Of a DNA stretch of 64,000 bases, positions 24,634 to 35,202 are shown piece after piece. The DNA comes from Microbacterium terregens (lineage in GTDB: Bacteria > Actinomycetota > Actinomycetes > Actinomycetales > Microbacteriaceae), in NCBI RefSeq assembly GCF_039534975.1, contig NZ_BAAAWH010000001.1, positions 1,798,001 to 1,862,000 of the forward strand, given 5' to 3'. Each line of letters begins with the position of its first letter. The stretch's first letter is position 1. The notes beneath the pieces were generated by a model that was given only the letters and a program-made list of their open reading frames with translations, did no database searches and was not told the DNA's origin. The position numbers and the translations under genes are program-made.

Positions 24634-25748
24634 CGGCCGGACTGCGCTGCCTCGAGAGCGTTCTTGACGGTGGCCTGAAGCTCGTGCCAGGAGGTGATGA
24701 ACTTCGACACTCCCTCGTCCTCGAGCAGCTGGGTGACATCGGCGAAGTCGACGCCGACGCCCGCAAGCCTGTCGAAGACCTCGTGTGCGCCGGCGTAGGC
24801 ACCGGTCACGGTGTCGCCGGCGATCACGCCGTGATCGAACGTCGCCTCGAGCGTCTTCTCGGGCATCGTGTTCACGGTGCCCGGCGCGACCAGTTCGGTG
24901 ACGTACAGCGTGTCGGGCAGGGCCGGGTCCTTGACCCCGGTCGAGGCCCAGAGCGGCCGCTGGACGTTGCCGCCCGCATCGGTCAGCGCCTTCGCCCGGT
25001 CCGTCGCGAACTCGCGTTCGAACAGCTCGTAGGCCAGGCGCGCGTTCGCGACGCCGGCCAGGCTCTTCAGCCCCGCGGCCTCCTCGGTGCCGATCGCCGT
25101 GAGGCGTTTGTCGACCTCGGTGTCCACGCGCGAGACGAAGAACGACGCGACGGAGTGGATTCCGGACAGGTCGTACCCGGCCGCTTGAGCCTGCTCGAGA
25201 CCGGCCAGGTACGCGTCGATGACCGCGGCGTAGCGCTCCAGGCTGAAGATCAGGGTGACGTTGACCGAGATTCCGGCTCCGATCGTCTCGGTGATCGCCG
25301 CCAGGCCCGCTTGGGTCGCCGGAATCTTGACGTGGATGTTGGGGCGATCGACCTTGGCCCACAACTCCTTGGCCTGCGCGATGGTCGCCGCGGTGTCGTA
25401 AGCCAGATCGGGGGAGACCTCGATAGAGACGCGACCGTCCACTCCGTTCGTATCGTCGTACACGTGCCGGAACACATCGGCGGCGGCGCGGACGTCATCG
25501 GTGGTGATCTCGAAGATCGCCTCATCGGCGGTCGCGCCGCGATTCGCGAGCACGCCGACCTGCCCGGAGTACGCCTGCGAACCGGAGCCGATCGCCCCCG
25601 CGAAGATCGTCGGGTTCGTGGTGATTCCGGACACATTGCGGGTGGCGATCAGATCGGCCAGGTTGCCGGTGACGATCCGATCGCGAGAGAGGTCGTCCAG
25701 CCAGATGCTGACGCCCTCGGCGACGAGGTGTGCGGTGGGGGTGCTCAT
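24630..25748 (-). CDS. tal: Transaldolase
   Basis: Transfers a dihydroxyacetone unit from sedoheptulose-7-phosphate to glyceraldehyde-3-phosphate. 372 residues. The N-terminal [13 protein letters not shown] motif and the Schiff-base Lys141 in [12 protein letters not shown] are diagnostic. Its ribosome site AAGGAG is inside the end of tkt, and its ATG overlaps the tkt TGA by four bases. Confidence 0.96.
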   Translation of the reverse strand: MSTPTAHLVAEGVSIWLDDLSRDRIVTGNLADLIATRNVSGITTNPTIFAGAIGSGSQAYSGQVGVLANRGATADEAIFEITTDDVRAAADVFRHVYDDTNGVDGRVSIEVSPDLAYDTAATIAQAKELWAKVDRPNIHVKIPATQAGLAAITETIGAGISVNVTLIFSLERYAAVIDAYLAGLEQAQAAGYDLSGIHSVASFFVSRVDTEVDKRLTAIGTEEAAGLKSLAGVANARLAYELFEREFATDRAKALTDAGGNVQRPLWASTGVKDPALPDTLYVTELVAPGTVNTMPEKTLEATFDHGVIAGDTVTGAYAGAHEVFDRLAGVGVDFADVTQLLEDEGVSKFITSWHELQATVKNALEAAQSGR

Positions 25749-27841
25749 GAGTTCTCCTTAAGAGTCTCGCGTGCCGCCTCGACGACGGCCTCGGCGGTGA
25801 CGCCGAACTTCTCGAACAGGGTCTTGTAGTCCGCCGATGCGCCGAAGTGCTCGATCGAGACGCTGCGGCCCCGGTCGCCGACGAGGGCGCGCCACGGCAG
25901 CTTGATGCCCGCCTCCACGGACACGCGCGCTCGCACGGACGAGGGCAGGACGCTCTCGCGGTAGTCGAGGTCCTGCTCGTCGAACCACTCCAGCGACGGA
26001 GCGGACACGACGCGCGCCTGCACGCCCTCGGCGGCGAGCGTCTCGCGGGCGGCGACCGCGAGTTGCACCTCGGAGCCCGTCGCGATGAGGATCACGTCGG
26101 GTGCACCGCCGGGCGCCTCGGCCAGGACGTACGCGCCGCGCACGGCGCCCTCGGCGGACGCGAACGTGTCGCCGGATGCCGCGCCCTCGCCTCGCTCGAA
26201 GACGGGGATGTTCTGACGGGTCAGTGCGATCCCGGCGGGACCGGCGTGCCGGCGGAGCATCTCGAGCCAGACGACCGCGGTCTCCGCGGCGTCGCCCGGG
26301 CGAACCACGGTGAAGTTCGGGATGGCGCGCAGAGCGGCCAGCTGCTCGATCGGCTGATGGGTCGGGCCGTCCTCGCCGAGGGCGACGGAGTCGTGCGTCC
26401 ACACGAAGATGCTCGGGATGTTCATCAGCGCGGCCAGACGGACCGGCGGGCGCATGTAGTCGCTGAAGATCAGGAACGTGCCGCCGAAGGCACGGGTCGG
26501 CCCGTGCAGGACGATGCCGTTGACGATCGCGCCCATCGCATGCTCGCGGATCCCGAAGTGCAGCACACGGCCGTACGGGTCACCGCTCCACTCGTGCGTG
26601 GACCACTCCTCGGGGATGAACGAGTTCGCGCCCTTGATCGTCGTGAGGTTCGACTCGGCGAGATCTGCGGAGCCGCCCCACAGCTCGGGAAGCTCGGCCG
26701 CGAGGGCGTTGATCACCGCGCCGGACGCCGCGCGCGTGGAGACATCCTTGCCGGGCGCGAAGGTCGGCAGTGCCGAGGCGATGCCCTCGGGCAGTTCGCG
26801 GGCGTTCATCCGGTCCCACAGCGCCTTGCGCTCCGGGTTCGCCGCAGCCCAGGCATCGAAGCGCTCCTGCCACTCGGCATGAGCCGTCGCACCCCGCTCA
26901 CCGAGAGCACGCGTGTGCGTGAGCACATCCTCGGGAACGACGAAGGTCTCGTCGGGGTTCCAGCCCAGCACCTTCTTCGTGGCGGCCAGCTCGTCCGAGC
27001 CCAGGGCGGATCCGTGGATCTTGCCGGTGTTCTGCTTGCCCGGTGAGGGCCATCCGATGATGGTCTTCAGGATGATGATGGACGGCTTGGCGGTCTCGCC
27101 CTTGGCCGCCTCGAGGGCGGCGAACAGCTCTGCGGCATCCTCGACGTACTGACCGGTCTTCTTCCAGTCCACCGTCTGCACATGCCAGCCGTACGCCTCG
27201 TATCGCTTGGCGACGTCCTCGGTGAAGGCGACGTTCGTGTCGTCCTCGATGGAGATCTGATTCGAGTCGTAGATGACGACGAGACTGCCCAGGGACTGAT
27301 GCCCGGCGAGGGAGGACGCCTCACTGGTCACACCCTCCTGCAGGTCGCCGTCACTGGCGATCACGTAGATCATGTGGTCGAACGGGGAGGTGCCCGCGGG
27401 GGCCTCCGGGTCGAACAGGCCGCGCTCGTAGCGGGCCGCGTACGCGAAGCCCACCGAGGAGGCCAGGCCCTGACCGAGCGGACCGGTCGTGATCTCGACC
27501 CCGTCGGTGTGGCCGTACTCGGGATGCCCCGGAGTCTTGGACCCCCATGTGCGCAGGGACTTCAGGTCGTCCAGCTCGAGTCCGAAACCGCCCAGGTAGA
27601 GCTGCACGTACTGCGTGAGCGACGAGTGGCCGGCCGACAGGACGAAACGGTCGCGACCCGGCCAGTGCACATCGGCGGGATCGTGGTTCATCACGCGCTG
27701 GTACAGCAGGTAGGCCGCCGGAGCGAGACTCATCGCCGTCCCGGGGTGGCCGTTGCCCACTTTCTCGACCGCGTCCGCCGCCAGCACGCGAGCGGTGTCC
27801 ACCGCGCGCCGATCGATTTCATCCCAACGCAGATCCGACAC
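25745..27841 (-). CDS. tkt: Transketolase
   Basis: Thiamine-diphosphate enzyme of the non-oxidative pentose-phosphate pathway. 698 residues. The N-terminal [18 protein letters not shown] and the cofactor motif [18 protein letters not shown] ... [11 protein letters not shown] are present; the pyrimidine domain has [15 protein letters not shown]. It starts at GTG with AAAGGCGG close upstream. A TATGCT hexamer on the reverse strand (27936-27931) may be the operon's -10. First gene of tkt-tal-pgi-zwf-opcA-pgl. Confidence 0.97.
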   Translation of the reverse strand: MSDLRWDEIDRRAVDTARVLAADAVEKVGNGHPGTAMSLAPAAYLLYQRVMNHDPADVHWPGRDRFVLSAGHSSLTQYVQLYLGGFGLELDDLKSLRTWGSKTPGHPEYGHTDGVEITTGPLGQGLASSVGFAYAARYERGLFDPEAPAGTSPFDHMIYVIASDGDLQEGVTSEASSLAGHQSLGSLVVIYDSNQISIEDDTNVAFTEDVAKRYEAYGWHVQTVDWKKTGQYVEDAAELFAALEAAKGETAKPSIIILKTIIGWPSPGKQNTGKIHGSALGSDELAATKKVLGWNPDETFVVPEDVLTHTRALGERGATAHAEWQERFDAWAAANPERKALWDRMNARELPEGIASALPTFAPGKDVSTRAASGAVINALAAELPELWGGSADLAESNLTTIKGANSFIPEEWSTHEWSGDPYGRVLHFGIREHAMGAIVNGIVLHGPTRAFGGTFLIFSDYMRPPVRLAALMNIPSIFVWTHDSVALGEDGPTHQPIEQLAALRAIPNFTVVRPGDAAETAVVWLEMLRRHAGPAGIALTRQNIPVFERGEGAASGDTFASAEGAVRGAYVLAEAPGGAPDVILIATGSEVQLAVAARETLAAEGVQARVVSAPSLEWFDEQDLDYRESVLPSSVRARVSVEAGIKLPWRALVGDRGRSVSIEHFGASADYKTLFEKFGVTAEAVVEAARETLKENS

Positions 27842-28010
27842 CGGGCCGCCTTTCTCAGAAGAAGTGCACCCGGGTCCGCTGACCGCGCCGCAATCGGAGC
27901 AGCAGCCGGCGCAAGGCGCGTGTGGTTCTCAGCATAGCGAAGGGCCGGAAGGCGGCGGGTGCGGATGCCATAGACTCGGGGGGCAGGTTCAGTCGGTTGA
28001 GCGGGGAGCG

Positions 28011-28934
28011 ATGGACACCATGATGACGGCGGACGTGTCCGCCGTACGACCTCGTTCGCTGGGCCGCACGATCCGGGCTTACATCGCGCTGACCAAGCCG
28101 CGGGTGCTCGAGCTGCTGCTGGTCACGACCGTCCCGGTGATGATCCTCGCCCAGGGCGGTTTCCCCGACATCTGGCTGGTGCTGGCGACCGTGCTCGGCG
28201 GTTCGATGAGCGCCGGATCCGCGGCGGCGTTCAACATGTACCTCGACCGCGACATGGACGCCCACATGCAGCGGACGGTGAACCGCCCGCTCGTGACAGG
28301 CGAGGTCTCGCCGCGCGGAGCGCTGGTGTTCGCGTGGACGCTGGCAGCGGTATCCACCGTCTGGCTCTGGCTCACCACGAACTGGCTTGCCGCCACCCTG
28401 TCGGCTGTGGCGATCTTCTTCTACGTCGTCATCTACACGATCATCCTCAAGCGCCGCACCGAGCAGAACATCGTGTGGGGCGGAATCGCCGGCTGCTTCC
28501 CGGTCGTCATCGGCTGGTCCGCCGTGACCGGCTCGCTCACGTGGACGCCGATGATCCTGTTCGCGCTGGTGTTCCTCTGGACGCCGCCGCACTACTGGCC
28601 GCTGTCCATGAAGTACAAGGACCAGTACGAGGGCGTGGACGTGCCGATGCTCGGTGCGACCCGCTCCGGGTCGCAGGTCGGTCTTCAGATCATCCTGTAC
28701 GCGTGGGCGACCGTGGCGTGCTCGCTGCTGCTGATCCCGGTGGCGAACATGGGACTGGTCTACTCCGTGTCGGCGCTCGTGTTCGGCGGCTGGTTCATCT
28801 ACGAGTCGCACCGCCTGTACACCCGCGCCGTGCGCGGGACCGAGCCGCGACCGATGCGCGTCTTCCACGCCTCGATCACGTATCTCACGCTCCTGTTCGT
28901 CGCGATCGCCGTCGACCCGCTCCTGCCGTTCTGA
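28011..28934 (+). CDS. ctaB: Protoheme IX farnesyltransferase (heme O synthase)
   Basis: Adds a farnesyl group to heme B to make heme O for the terminal oxidase. 307 residues with about nine membrane helices. The prenyl-diphosphate/Mg motifs are [15 protein letters not shown] and [13 protein letters not shown]. The ATG at 28011 has GGGGAG three bases upstream; MMTADV nine bases on is an alternative. TAGACT at 27971-27976 is a likely -10. Divergent from tkt, with ctaA about 3 kb away on the other strand, a common actinobacterial layout. Confidence 0.95.
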   Translation: MDTMMTADVSAVRPRSLGRTIRAYIALTKPRVLELLLVTTVPVMILAQGGFPDIWLVLATVLGGSMSAGSAAAFNMYLDRDMDAHMQRTVNRPLVTGEVSPRGALVFAWTLAAVSTVWLWLTTNWLAATLSAVAIFFYVVIYTIILKRRTEQNIVWGGIAGCFPVVIGWSAVTGSLTWTPMILFALVFLWTPPHYWPLSMKYKDQYEGVDVPMLGATRSGSQVGLQIILYAWATVACSLLLIPVANMGLVYSVSALVFGGWFIYESHRLYTRAVRGTEPRPMRVFHASITYLTLLFVAIAVDPLLPF

Positions 28935-28943
28935 CCGGGGCGT

Positions 28944-30527
28944 TCAGCCGGCCTCGCCCTCTTTGGGGAACTGGGCGCGCAGCGCGGTCTCCTCGGCGTC
29001 GATCGCCTGCAGCGCCGCGACGATAGCGGGTTCCTGGTAGCGCCCCTCGGCGCGCGCCTTGAGCACAGCCGCTCTCTCCGCATCCAGCATCGCCCTGCGG
29101 AGTCGGTACTTCGCCTCCAGCTGGGGGATCGATGCGTCCGGACCGTAAGCGTCCAGCGTCTCACCGAGGAACCCCGCGTCGCTGCGCAGAAGGGCGGCGA
29201 CGTGCTTCTCATCCTCCGGAAGCTGCTGACCGTCCAGCAGATCGATGCCCGCCTGACGCGCCTCGGCCATCAGCAGCCGACGCTCGGCGAGCTCCTGCAC
29301 CAGGCTGGGCTTCGGCAGCTTTAGGCGCCGGATGATCGCCGGCAGCGCCAGGCCGCCGAGGAGGCTCGCCACGACGACGACGAACGCGAGGAACTGCAGG
29401 TACTCGCGGCCGGGAGTCTCCTTCGGCAGCAGGAAGACGGCGGCCAGGGTCACGACGCCCCGCACTCCGGCGGAGGAGACGGCCACGCCGTTGCGCCAGG
29501 CCCAGCCGCGCTCCCGCAGGCGTCGCGGTCCCTTGCGGTACAGCAGCGTGGTGCCCATGACCCAGGCGAAGCGGGACGCGACGAGGGCGGCCAGGATGCC
29601 GATGCAGATCACGACGGTCGGCCAGAAGCCCGGGCCGGTGCTCATCGCCCCCTGCAGGATGCCCTTCAGGTTCAGGCCGATGAACAAGAAGACGGTGTTC
29701 TCCAGCAGGAACTTGATGGTGCGCCAGTTCAGCCGCTCGGCGACCCGGGCTTCGGCCGAGGAGACCGCCGGTGCCCGGTAGCCCAGGTACAGCCCGGCAA
29801 GGACCACGGCAAGGACTCCCGAACCGTGCAGGAACTCGCCGAGCAGGAAGGCGGCGAACGGCGTCACCAACGTGAGACTCGTATCCAAGACGGCGGAGTG
29901 GAGTCGGGAGCGCACGAAGGTGACGATCCATCCGACGCCGAAGCCCACGCCGGTCCCGACGACCACCGCGACGACGAACTCGATCCCGATCTCGGCGGGT
30001 GTCACGACGCTGACGATCGCGGCGATGGAAGCGTTCAGTGCGACCAGCGCGGTCGCGTCGTTGAGCAGGCTCTCGCCTTCGAGAATGGTCACCACGCGCC
30101 GGGGCAGCCCGAGCCGCCCGGCGATCGCAGTGACCGCGATCGCGTCGGTCGGCGCGACCACCGCCGCGAACGCGAATGCCGCGGCCAGCGTGACCGCCGG
30201 GATCAGAGCGAAGGTGGCGAATCCCACGACCACGACCGTGAACGCGACCAGGCCGACCGACAGCAGCAGGATGCTGTCGCGACGCGCGCGTACGTCGATC
30301 ACGCTGGTGCGTATCGCCGCGGCGAACAGCAGGGGCGGGAGGATGCCGTAGAGGATCAGCTCGGGCTGGACCTCGACCTCCGGAATACCGGGGACGAACG
30401 AGACCGCGCCGCCGACGACCACGAGGGCCACGGGGGCGGACCAGCCGAGCCGGCCGACGATGCCGGTGACCGCGACCGTCGTGAGGACGAACAGAACGAT
30501 CCAGGTGATCGTTCCGATGGGATCCAC
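28944..30527 (-). CDS. Na+/H+ antiporter, CPA1 family
   Basis: Membrane cation/proton exchanger of 527 residues. About 12 transmembrane helices fill residues 1-410, including the family core FAAVVAPTDAIAVTAI with its paired acidic site and EGESLLNDATALVAL. A cytosolic tail of about 110 charged, helical residues follows and probably regulates activity. The start is GTG at 30527; upstream in-frame codons lack a start signal. AATACT six bases before the GTG could be a leaderless-type -10. Ends 10 bases from ctaB, convergent. Confidence 0.9.
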   Translation of the reverse strand: MDPIGTITWIVLFVLTTVAVTGIVGRLGWSAPVALVVVGGAVSFVPGIPEVEVQPELILYGILPPLLFAAAIRTSVIDVRARRDSILLLSVGLVAFTVVVVGFATFALIPAVTLAAAFAFAAVVAPTDAIAVTAIAGRLGLPRRVVTILEGESLLNDATALVALNASIAAIVSVVTPAEIGIEFVVAVVVGTGVGFGVGWIVTFVRSRLHSAVLDTSLTLVTPFAAFLLGEFLHGSGVLAVVLAGLYLGYRAPAVSSAEARVAERLNWRTIKFLLENTVFLFIGLNLKGILQGAMSTGPGFWPTVVICIGILAALVASRFAWVMGTTLLYRKGPRRLRERGWAWRNGVAVSSAGVRGVVTLAAVFLLPKETPGREYLQFLAFVVVVASLLGGLALPAIIRRLKLPKPSLVQELAERRLLMAEARQAGIDLLDGQQLPEDEKHVAALLRSDAGFLGETLDAYGPDASIPQLEAKYRLRRAMLDAERAAVLKARAEGRYQEPAIVAALQAIDAEETALRAQFPKEGEAG

Positions 30528-30567
30528 GGAGACAGTATTGCGTCCCGCCCCGTGGAAGGGGAGTCGA

Positions 30568-30939
30568 TCAGCGCTGAGGTGCGACCTCGGGGGTGTGGTC
30601 GACCTCTGCCGCGACGTCGTCGAGTGCGTCGTCCTCAGCGGACCAGTCGAGCGACTCGATGAACTCCACATCGGTCACCGGCACGAACGAGCGCACAACG
30701 GCGACCACGAGCGTCAGGGCGAGACCGACGATGCCGGTCGCGATCAGGATGCCGCCGACGATCGCCCAGACCTGGCCGACGTAGACGTCGACGGGGGTTG
30801 CCGTCCCGGCGGTCAGCGTGGTGGACATCACGGCGAGCTTGTCGACGGTGAGCCACGCGCCGACGGCGGCGGTGGCGAGGGATCCGGCGAGCAGGATCCA
30901 GAACGGGATGCTGCGGATGAGGCTGGGGCGTGCGGTCAT
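30568..30939 (-). CDS. Small membrane protein of unknown function
   Basis: 123 residues with two predicted membrane helices (about 11-31 and 57-85) and an acidic cytosolic tail (ESLDWSAEDDALDDVAAEVD). The start is well supported by AAGGAG nine bases upstream. I do not recognise the family. It lies between ctaA and the antiporter on the same strand, so it may be co-transcribed with heme A synthase, but no shared role can be read from the sequence. Confidence 0.75.
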   Translation of the reverse strand: MTARPSLIRSIPFWILLAGSLATAAVGAWLTVDKLAVMSTTLTAGTATPVDVYVGQVWAIVGGILIATGIVGLALTLVVAVVRSFVPVTDVEFIESLDWSAEDDALDDVAAEVDHTPEVAPQR

Positions 30940-30987
30940 CGGGTGACTCCTTGGTTCGAGGGGGCATCGGGTGTGCCCGGAAAGTGG

Positions 30988-31983
30988 TCAGCGCCGGGTA
31001 TGCACCGGACGGACCGAGCCAGAGTACGCGGCCCGATCGGGAAGAGCCTGAGCGCTCGCCTTGAGGTGCAGGACCACGGCGGTCATGGCGGCGACCAGCA
31101 GCACCGCCAGAACCATGTGGATGTTCACCAGCGCGACCGGCAGCCCGGCACGCGACTGCCACAGGCCCACCACCGTCTGGGCTGCTTCGACGGCGAGCAA
31201 CAGCGCCACCCACAGCCGAAGCCGCAGGCGCGGGGGAGTGCGCCGCACACCGACCAGCAGCACGAGGGTGGCCGCGAGCAGCGCGTACGCCGGCCAGGAG
31301 TGCACGTGCTGCATGAACTCCGGATTCAGGCCGTTGCGCGCCGCACCACCGTCGCCGGCGTGCGGTCCCGATCCGGTCACGAGGATGCCGACGACGACGG
31401 TGACCATCACCAGCAGGCTCGTGAGGTGCGTCACCGCGGCGTACCAGGCCGGGACAGCGAGCACGCGTGGGCCCGGCGCCGCGTAGACCCGCTGGACCAG
31501 GACCGTGGCCAGAGCGACGAGCACGACCGAGGCGAAGTAGTGCAGACCCACCACGTACGGGTTGAGATTGGTCAGCACCGTGATGCCGCCGATGATCGCC
31601 TGCAGCGGCACGTACAGGCCGATCGCCAGGGACAGCCAGAACAGATCGCGACGTTCGCGGCGCATCCGGACCACGGACAGGAACATCGCGATGGCCACGA
31701 CGACGAGGAGGAACGTCAGCATCCGGTTGCCGAACTCGATGATGCCGTGGATGCCCATCTCCGGGGTCGGCACGAGTGATTCATCGGTGCAGCGCGGCCA
31801 GGTGGGGCATCCCAGCCCCGACCCGGTCAGTCTGACCAGCCCGCCGGTGCCGACGATGCCCACCTGAACGATCAGCGTGGCCCAGGCCGCCGCGATGACG
31901 CGCCGGTCGACTCGAGCGGGCAGCCAAGCCACGAATCGCCGAAGCAATCCCAGGTCGGGAGTGGTTGTCGGGTCCGCGGCCAT
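30988..31983 (-). CDS. ctaA: Heme A synthase
   Basis: Oxidises the C8 methyl of heme O to a formyl group, giving heme A for cytochrome aa3 oxidase. 331 residues with eight membrane helices. The Cys pair in GLGCPTWPRCTDE lies in the first outer loop, and the heme-ligand regions IEFGNRM, GLHYFASV, QHVHSWPAY and LVNIHMVLAV are present. The ATG at 31983 is preceded by AGGAGG ten bases upstream. Works with ctaB. Confidence 0.95.
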   Translation of the reverse strand: MAADPTTTPDLGLLRRFVAWLPARVDRRVIAAAWATLIVQVGIVGTGGLVRLTGSGLGCPTWPRCTDESLVPTPEMGIHGIIEFGNRMLTFLLVVVAIAMFLSVVRMRRERRDLFWLSLAIGLYVPLQAIIGGITVLTNLNPYVVGLHYFASVVLVALATVLVQRVYAAPGPRVLAVPAWYAAVTHLTSLLVMVTVVVGILVTGSGPHAGDGGAARNGLNPEFMQHVHSWPAYALLAATLVLLVGVRRTPPRLRLRLWVALLLAVEAAQTVVGLWQSRAGLPVALVNIHMVLAVLLVAAMTAVVLHLKASAQALPDRAAYSGSVRPVHTRR

Positions 31984-32059
31984 CGGGCCTCGCCTCCTGG
32001 AATGCGCTCCGACGTGGTCGGAGGAGGTCCCGGCCACCCGGCGCGGCGGCGGGACCCTG

Positions 32060-32065
32060 TAGAAT
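32060..32065 (+). promoter_or_regulatory. Candidate -10 for the suf operon
   Basis: TAGAAT is the best -10 hexamer in the 250 bases between ctaA and sufB. It would give a leader of roughly 160 bases. No matching -35 is visible and no sufR regulator gene is adjacent. Confidence 0.35.
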
Positions 32066-32188
32066 CAAAGGGTCGGATGCTGGCGCGTCGCGCTCTGCAT
32101 CACTGACAGTGTAGGCGCGCAGGACGGCGCCACTTGATTGGGCCCACCAAGCGGCATCCCCCTCCGGTACTCCACCGAAGGAGCAGGA

Positions 32189-32305
32189 ATGCCGGGGCGG
32201 ATGACACCGTTGCGGCCCGGAGGAGAGTGTGACGATGTCGGATGTCCTGATCGACCGACCCGAGCTGGCAAGCCTCGGACAGTACGAGTTCGGCTGGCAC
32301 GATGA
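32189..32305 (+). CDS. Possible upstream leader ORF overlapping the sufB start
   Basis: 38 codons beginning ATGCCGGGG with an excellent ribosome site (GAAGGAGCAGG) just upstream. It reads through the sufB start in another frame and stops 71 bases inside sufB. It carries two cysteines (GECDDVGC). A translated leader could couple sufB initiation to some signal, but chance is quite possible, and nothing but the ribosome site supports it. Confidence 0.25.
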   Translation: MPGRMTPLRPGGECDDVGCPDRPTRAGKPRTVRVRLAR

Positions 32306-33653
32306 CGATGCCGCCGGCGCGACCGCGCAGCGCGGTCTGAGTGAGGCCGTCGTTCGCGGAATCTCCAGTCTGAAGAGCGAGCCCGAGTGGATGCTCAAGA
32401 CTCGGCTGAAGGGGCTGGCGCTCTTCGAGCGCAAGCCGATGCCCACGTGGGGCGCCGATCTCAGCGAGATCGACTTCGACAACATCAAATACTTCGTCCG
32501 CTCCACGGAGAAGCAGGCCGGGTCGTGGGAAGAGCTTCCCGAGGAGATCCGCAACACCTACGAGCGGCTCGGCATCCCCGAGGCAGAGCGTCAGCGCCTG
32601 GTATCGGGTGTCGCCGCCCAGTACGAGTCCGAGGTGGTCTATCACCAGATCAACGAGCAGCTCGAGGCCCAGGGCGTCATCTTCATGGACACCGACACGG
32701 CGCTGCGCGAGCACCCCGAATTCTTCGAGGAGTACTTCGGCACGGTCATCCCCGCCGGTGACAACAAGTTCGCGGCGCTGAACACCTCCGTATGGTCGGG
32801 CGGATCGTTCGTCTACGTGCCTCCGGGTGTCCACGTGGAGATCCCTCTGCAGGCCTACTTCCGCATCAACACCGAGAACATGGGGCAGTTCGAGCGCACC
32901 CTGATCATCGCCGATGAGGGATCGTACGTGCACTACATCGAAGGCTGCACGGCGCCGATCTACAAGAGCGACTCGCTGCACTCGGCGGTCGTGGAGATCA
33001 TCGTCAAGAAGAACGCACGAGTGCGTTACACGACGATCCAGAACTGGTCGAACAACGTCTACAACCTCGTCACCAAGCGTGCGATCGCCCATGAGGGCGC
33101 GACGATGGAATGGATCGACGGCAACATCGGCTCGAAGGTCACGATGAAGTACCCGTCGATCTTCCTGGTCGGCGAGCACGCCAAGGGCGAGACGCTCTCG
33201 GTCGCCTTCGCCGGCCCCGGTCAGCACCAGGATGCCGGCGCGAAGATGGTGCACATGGCGCCGTACACGCAGTCCTCGATCGTGTCAAAGTCCATCGCGC
33301 GCGGTGGTGGCCGAGCCGGATATCGCGGTGAAGTGCGGGTGGACGCCAATGCGCACCACTCGGCGAACACCGTCCGCTGCGACGCGTTGCTGGTGGACAC
33401 CATCTCGCGCTCGGACACGTACCCGTCGATCGACATCCGCGTCGATGACGTGCAGCTCGGCCACGAGGCCACCGTGTCGAAGGTCAGTGAAGAGCAGCTC
33501 TTCTACCTGATGAGCCGAGGGATGCCCGAGGACGAGGCGATGGCCATGATCGTCCGCGGCTTCATCGAGCCGATCGCTCGCGAACTTCCCATGGAGTACG
33601 CCATGGAGCTCAACAAGCTCATCGAGATGGGCATGGAAGGCAGCGTCGGTTAA
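32235..33653 (+). CDS. sufB: Fe-S cluster assembly scaffold SufB
   Basis: Scaffold on which Fe-S clusters are built within the SufBC2D complex. 472 residues. The beta-helical core contains [18 protein letters not shown] and IEGCTAPIY with the conserved Cys. The C-terminal part has [13 protein letters not shown] and [12 protein letters not shown]. The ATG at 32235 has GGAGGAGAG upstream; a GTG at 32229 adds two residues. First gene of sufB-sufD-Rieske-sufC-sufT. Confidence 0.97.
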   Translation: MSDVLIDRPELASLGQYEFGWHDDDAAGATAQRGLSEAVVRGISSLKSEPEWMLKTRLKGLALFERKPMPTWGADLSEIDFDNIKYFVRSTEKQAGSWEELPEEIRNTYERLGIPEAERQRLVSGVAAQYESEVVYHQINEQLEAQGVIFMDTDTALREHPEFFEEYFGTVIPAGDNKFAALNTSVWSGGSFVYVPPGVHVEIPLQAYFRINTENMGQFERTLIIADEGSYVHYIEGCTAPIYKSDSLHSAVVEIIVKKNARVRYTTIQNWSNNVYNLVTKRAIAHEGATMEWIDGNIGSKVTMKYPSIFLVGEHAKGETLSVAFAGPGQHQDAGAKMVHMAPYTQSSIVSKSIARGGGRAGYRGEVRVDANAHHSANTVRCDALLVDTISRSDTYPSIDIRVDDVQLGHEATVSKVSEEQLFYLMSRGMPEDEAMAMIVRGFIEPIARELPMEYAMELNKLIEMGMEGSVG

Positions 33654-34868
33654 ATGACGACCTCGACACAGGCACCCGAAACGGTGCCGGGTTCTTCGGT
33701 GCCCGGCGCGAAGGGGCACACCGACGGCGCGTGGGCCCCGATCCAGACCCGTTCCGAGCGCGCGCGCTCGTACGATCCCGACGACTTCGAGCGGCCCACC
33801 GGCCGGGAGGTCAACTGGAAGCACACCCCGATCGACCGCATCGCGCCGCTGTTCGAGGATGCCGCGGGCACGCCCGGCGCGGTCGCCCTCGCCTTCAGCG
33901 GCGCAGCGTCGGTGGAGATCACATCCAAGCGGGTCGGTGACGCGCCGCGCGGTGAGGTGTTCACGCCCGAGGATCGCCCGGCCGCCATCGCGTGGCGACA
34001 GTCCGAGGAGGCGACCCACCTGCGCATTCCCGCCGAGGTCGAGCTCGCCGAGCCGGTCGTCGTGGACATCACCGGCCATGGCGCCGACGGGAACAGCGCG
34101 CTGGCGCACGCGCACCTCATCATCGAAGCGGCCGCGAACGCGCGCGGCGTCATCGTCCTGCGTCATCGCGGTGAGGCGCACTTCGCCGAGAACGTCGAGA
34201 TCATCGTCGGCGACGGCGCCCATCTGACCGTGATCACGGTGCAGGAGTGGTCGGATGCCTCCGTGCACGCGGCATCCCACCAGGCGCGCGTAGACCGGGA
34301 CGCGACCCTGCGCCACATCGTGGTCAGCTTCGGCGGCGGCCTCGTGCGCATCAACCCGAGCGTCGAGCTGGCAGGCCCCGGTTCGCAGGGGCAGCTGTAC
34401 GGGCTGTCGTACTCCGATGCCGGACAGCACCTGGAGAGCCAGGTCTATCTCTTCCACAAGGGCCGCGACACGCGCGGCGACGTCCTCTACAAGGGGGCCC
34501 TTCAGGGTGCCGGCGCACGGAGCGTCTGGATCGGCGATGTGCTCATCGGACCGGATGCGGTCGGAACCGATTCCTACGAGGCGAACCGCAACCTGGTCCT
34601 CACCGACGGCGCGCGCGCGGAGTCGATCCCCAACCTCGAGATCGAGACGGGCGACATCCGCGGGGCCGGCCACGCCAGCGCCACCGGGCGCTTCGACGAC
34701 GAGCAGCTGTTCTACCTGCAGTCGCGGGGGATCAGCGAGGAGGAAGCCCGTCGTCTCGTCGTGATCGGATTCCTCAGCGATATCGTGCAGCGCATCGGCA
34801 TCCCCGCGCTCGAGACCGAGCTTCATGCCGCGATCGAATTGGAACTGCAGGAAGGAGCGCCCGAGTGA
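33654..34868 (+). CDS. sufD: Fe-S cluster assembly protein SufD
   Basis: Partner of SufB in the SufBC2D scaffold. 404 residues with the same right-handed beta-helix and the C-terminal FDDEQLFYLQSRGISEEEARRLVVIGF shared by the SufBD family. The N-terminal 60 residues are variable. The ATG follows the sufB TAA with no gap, and the TGA overlaps the next gene's GTG. Confidence 0.95.
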   Translation: MTTSTQAPETVPGSSVPGAKGHTDGAWAPIQTRSERARSYDPDDFERPTGREVNWKHTPIDRIAPLFEDAAGTPGAVALAFSGAASVEITSKRVGDAPRGEVFTPEDRPAAIAWRQSEEATHLRIPAEVELAEPVVVDITGHGADGNSALAHAHLIIEAAANARGVIVLRHRGEAHFAENVEIIVGDGAHLTVITVQEWSDASVHAASHQARVDRDATLRHIVVSFGGGLVRINPSVELAGPGSQGQLYGLSYSDAGQHLESQVYLFHKGRDTRGDVLYKGALQGAGARSVWIGDVLIGPDAVGTDSYEANRNLVLTDGARAESIPNLEIETGDIRGAGHASATGRFDDEQLFYLQSRGISEEEARRLVVIGFLSDIVQRIGIPALETELHAAIELELQEGAPE

Positions 34869-35191
34869 GCGCAACCCGTGTCTGCGCGTTGAGCGAGCTC
34901 GAGCAGGATTCCGCCATCCGCGTCGAGGTGAACGGCGTAGCGATCGCCGTCGTCCGCGACTCCAACGACGAGGTGCACGCCATCGGCGACGTCTGCACGC
35001 ACGGCGACATCTCGCTCGCCGAGGGCTTCGTCGACGGCGACACGATCGAATGCTGGGCGCACGGCTCGGCATTCTCGCTGCGCTCCGGCAAGCCCCTCAA
35101 CCTCCCCGCGTACGAGCCCGTACCCGTCTATGCCGTGACGATCGAGGGAGACGATGTGCTCATCGATCCCGCCGTCCTAAAAGAGCTGTGA
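34865..35191 (+). CDS. Rieske-type [2Fe-2S] ferredoxin in the suf operon
   Basis: 108 residues forming one Rieske domain: cluster box 1 is CTHGDISLAEG and box 2 is CWAHGSAF, 17 residues apart. It resembles the ferredoxin subunit of non-heme dioxygenases, but no oxygenase is nearby. The GTG start overlaps the sufD stop (GTGA), and 11 bases separate it from sufC, so it belongs to the operon. An electron-transfer role in Fe-S assembly is an inference from context. Confidence 0.9.
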   Translation: MSATRVCALSELEQDSAIRVEVNGVAIAVVRDSNDEVHAIGDVCTHGDISLAEGFVDGDTIECWAHGSAFSLRSGKPLNLPAYEPVPVYAVTIEGDDVLIDPAVLKEL

Positions 35192-35202
35192 AGGAAGTCC
35201 CC

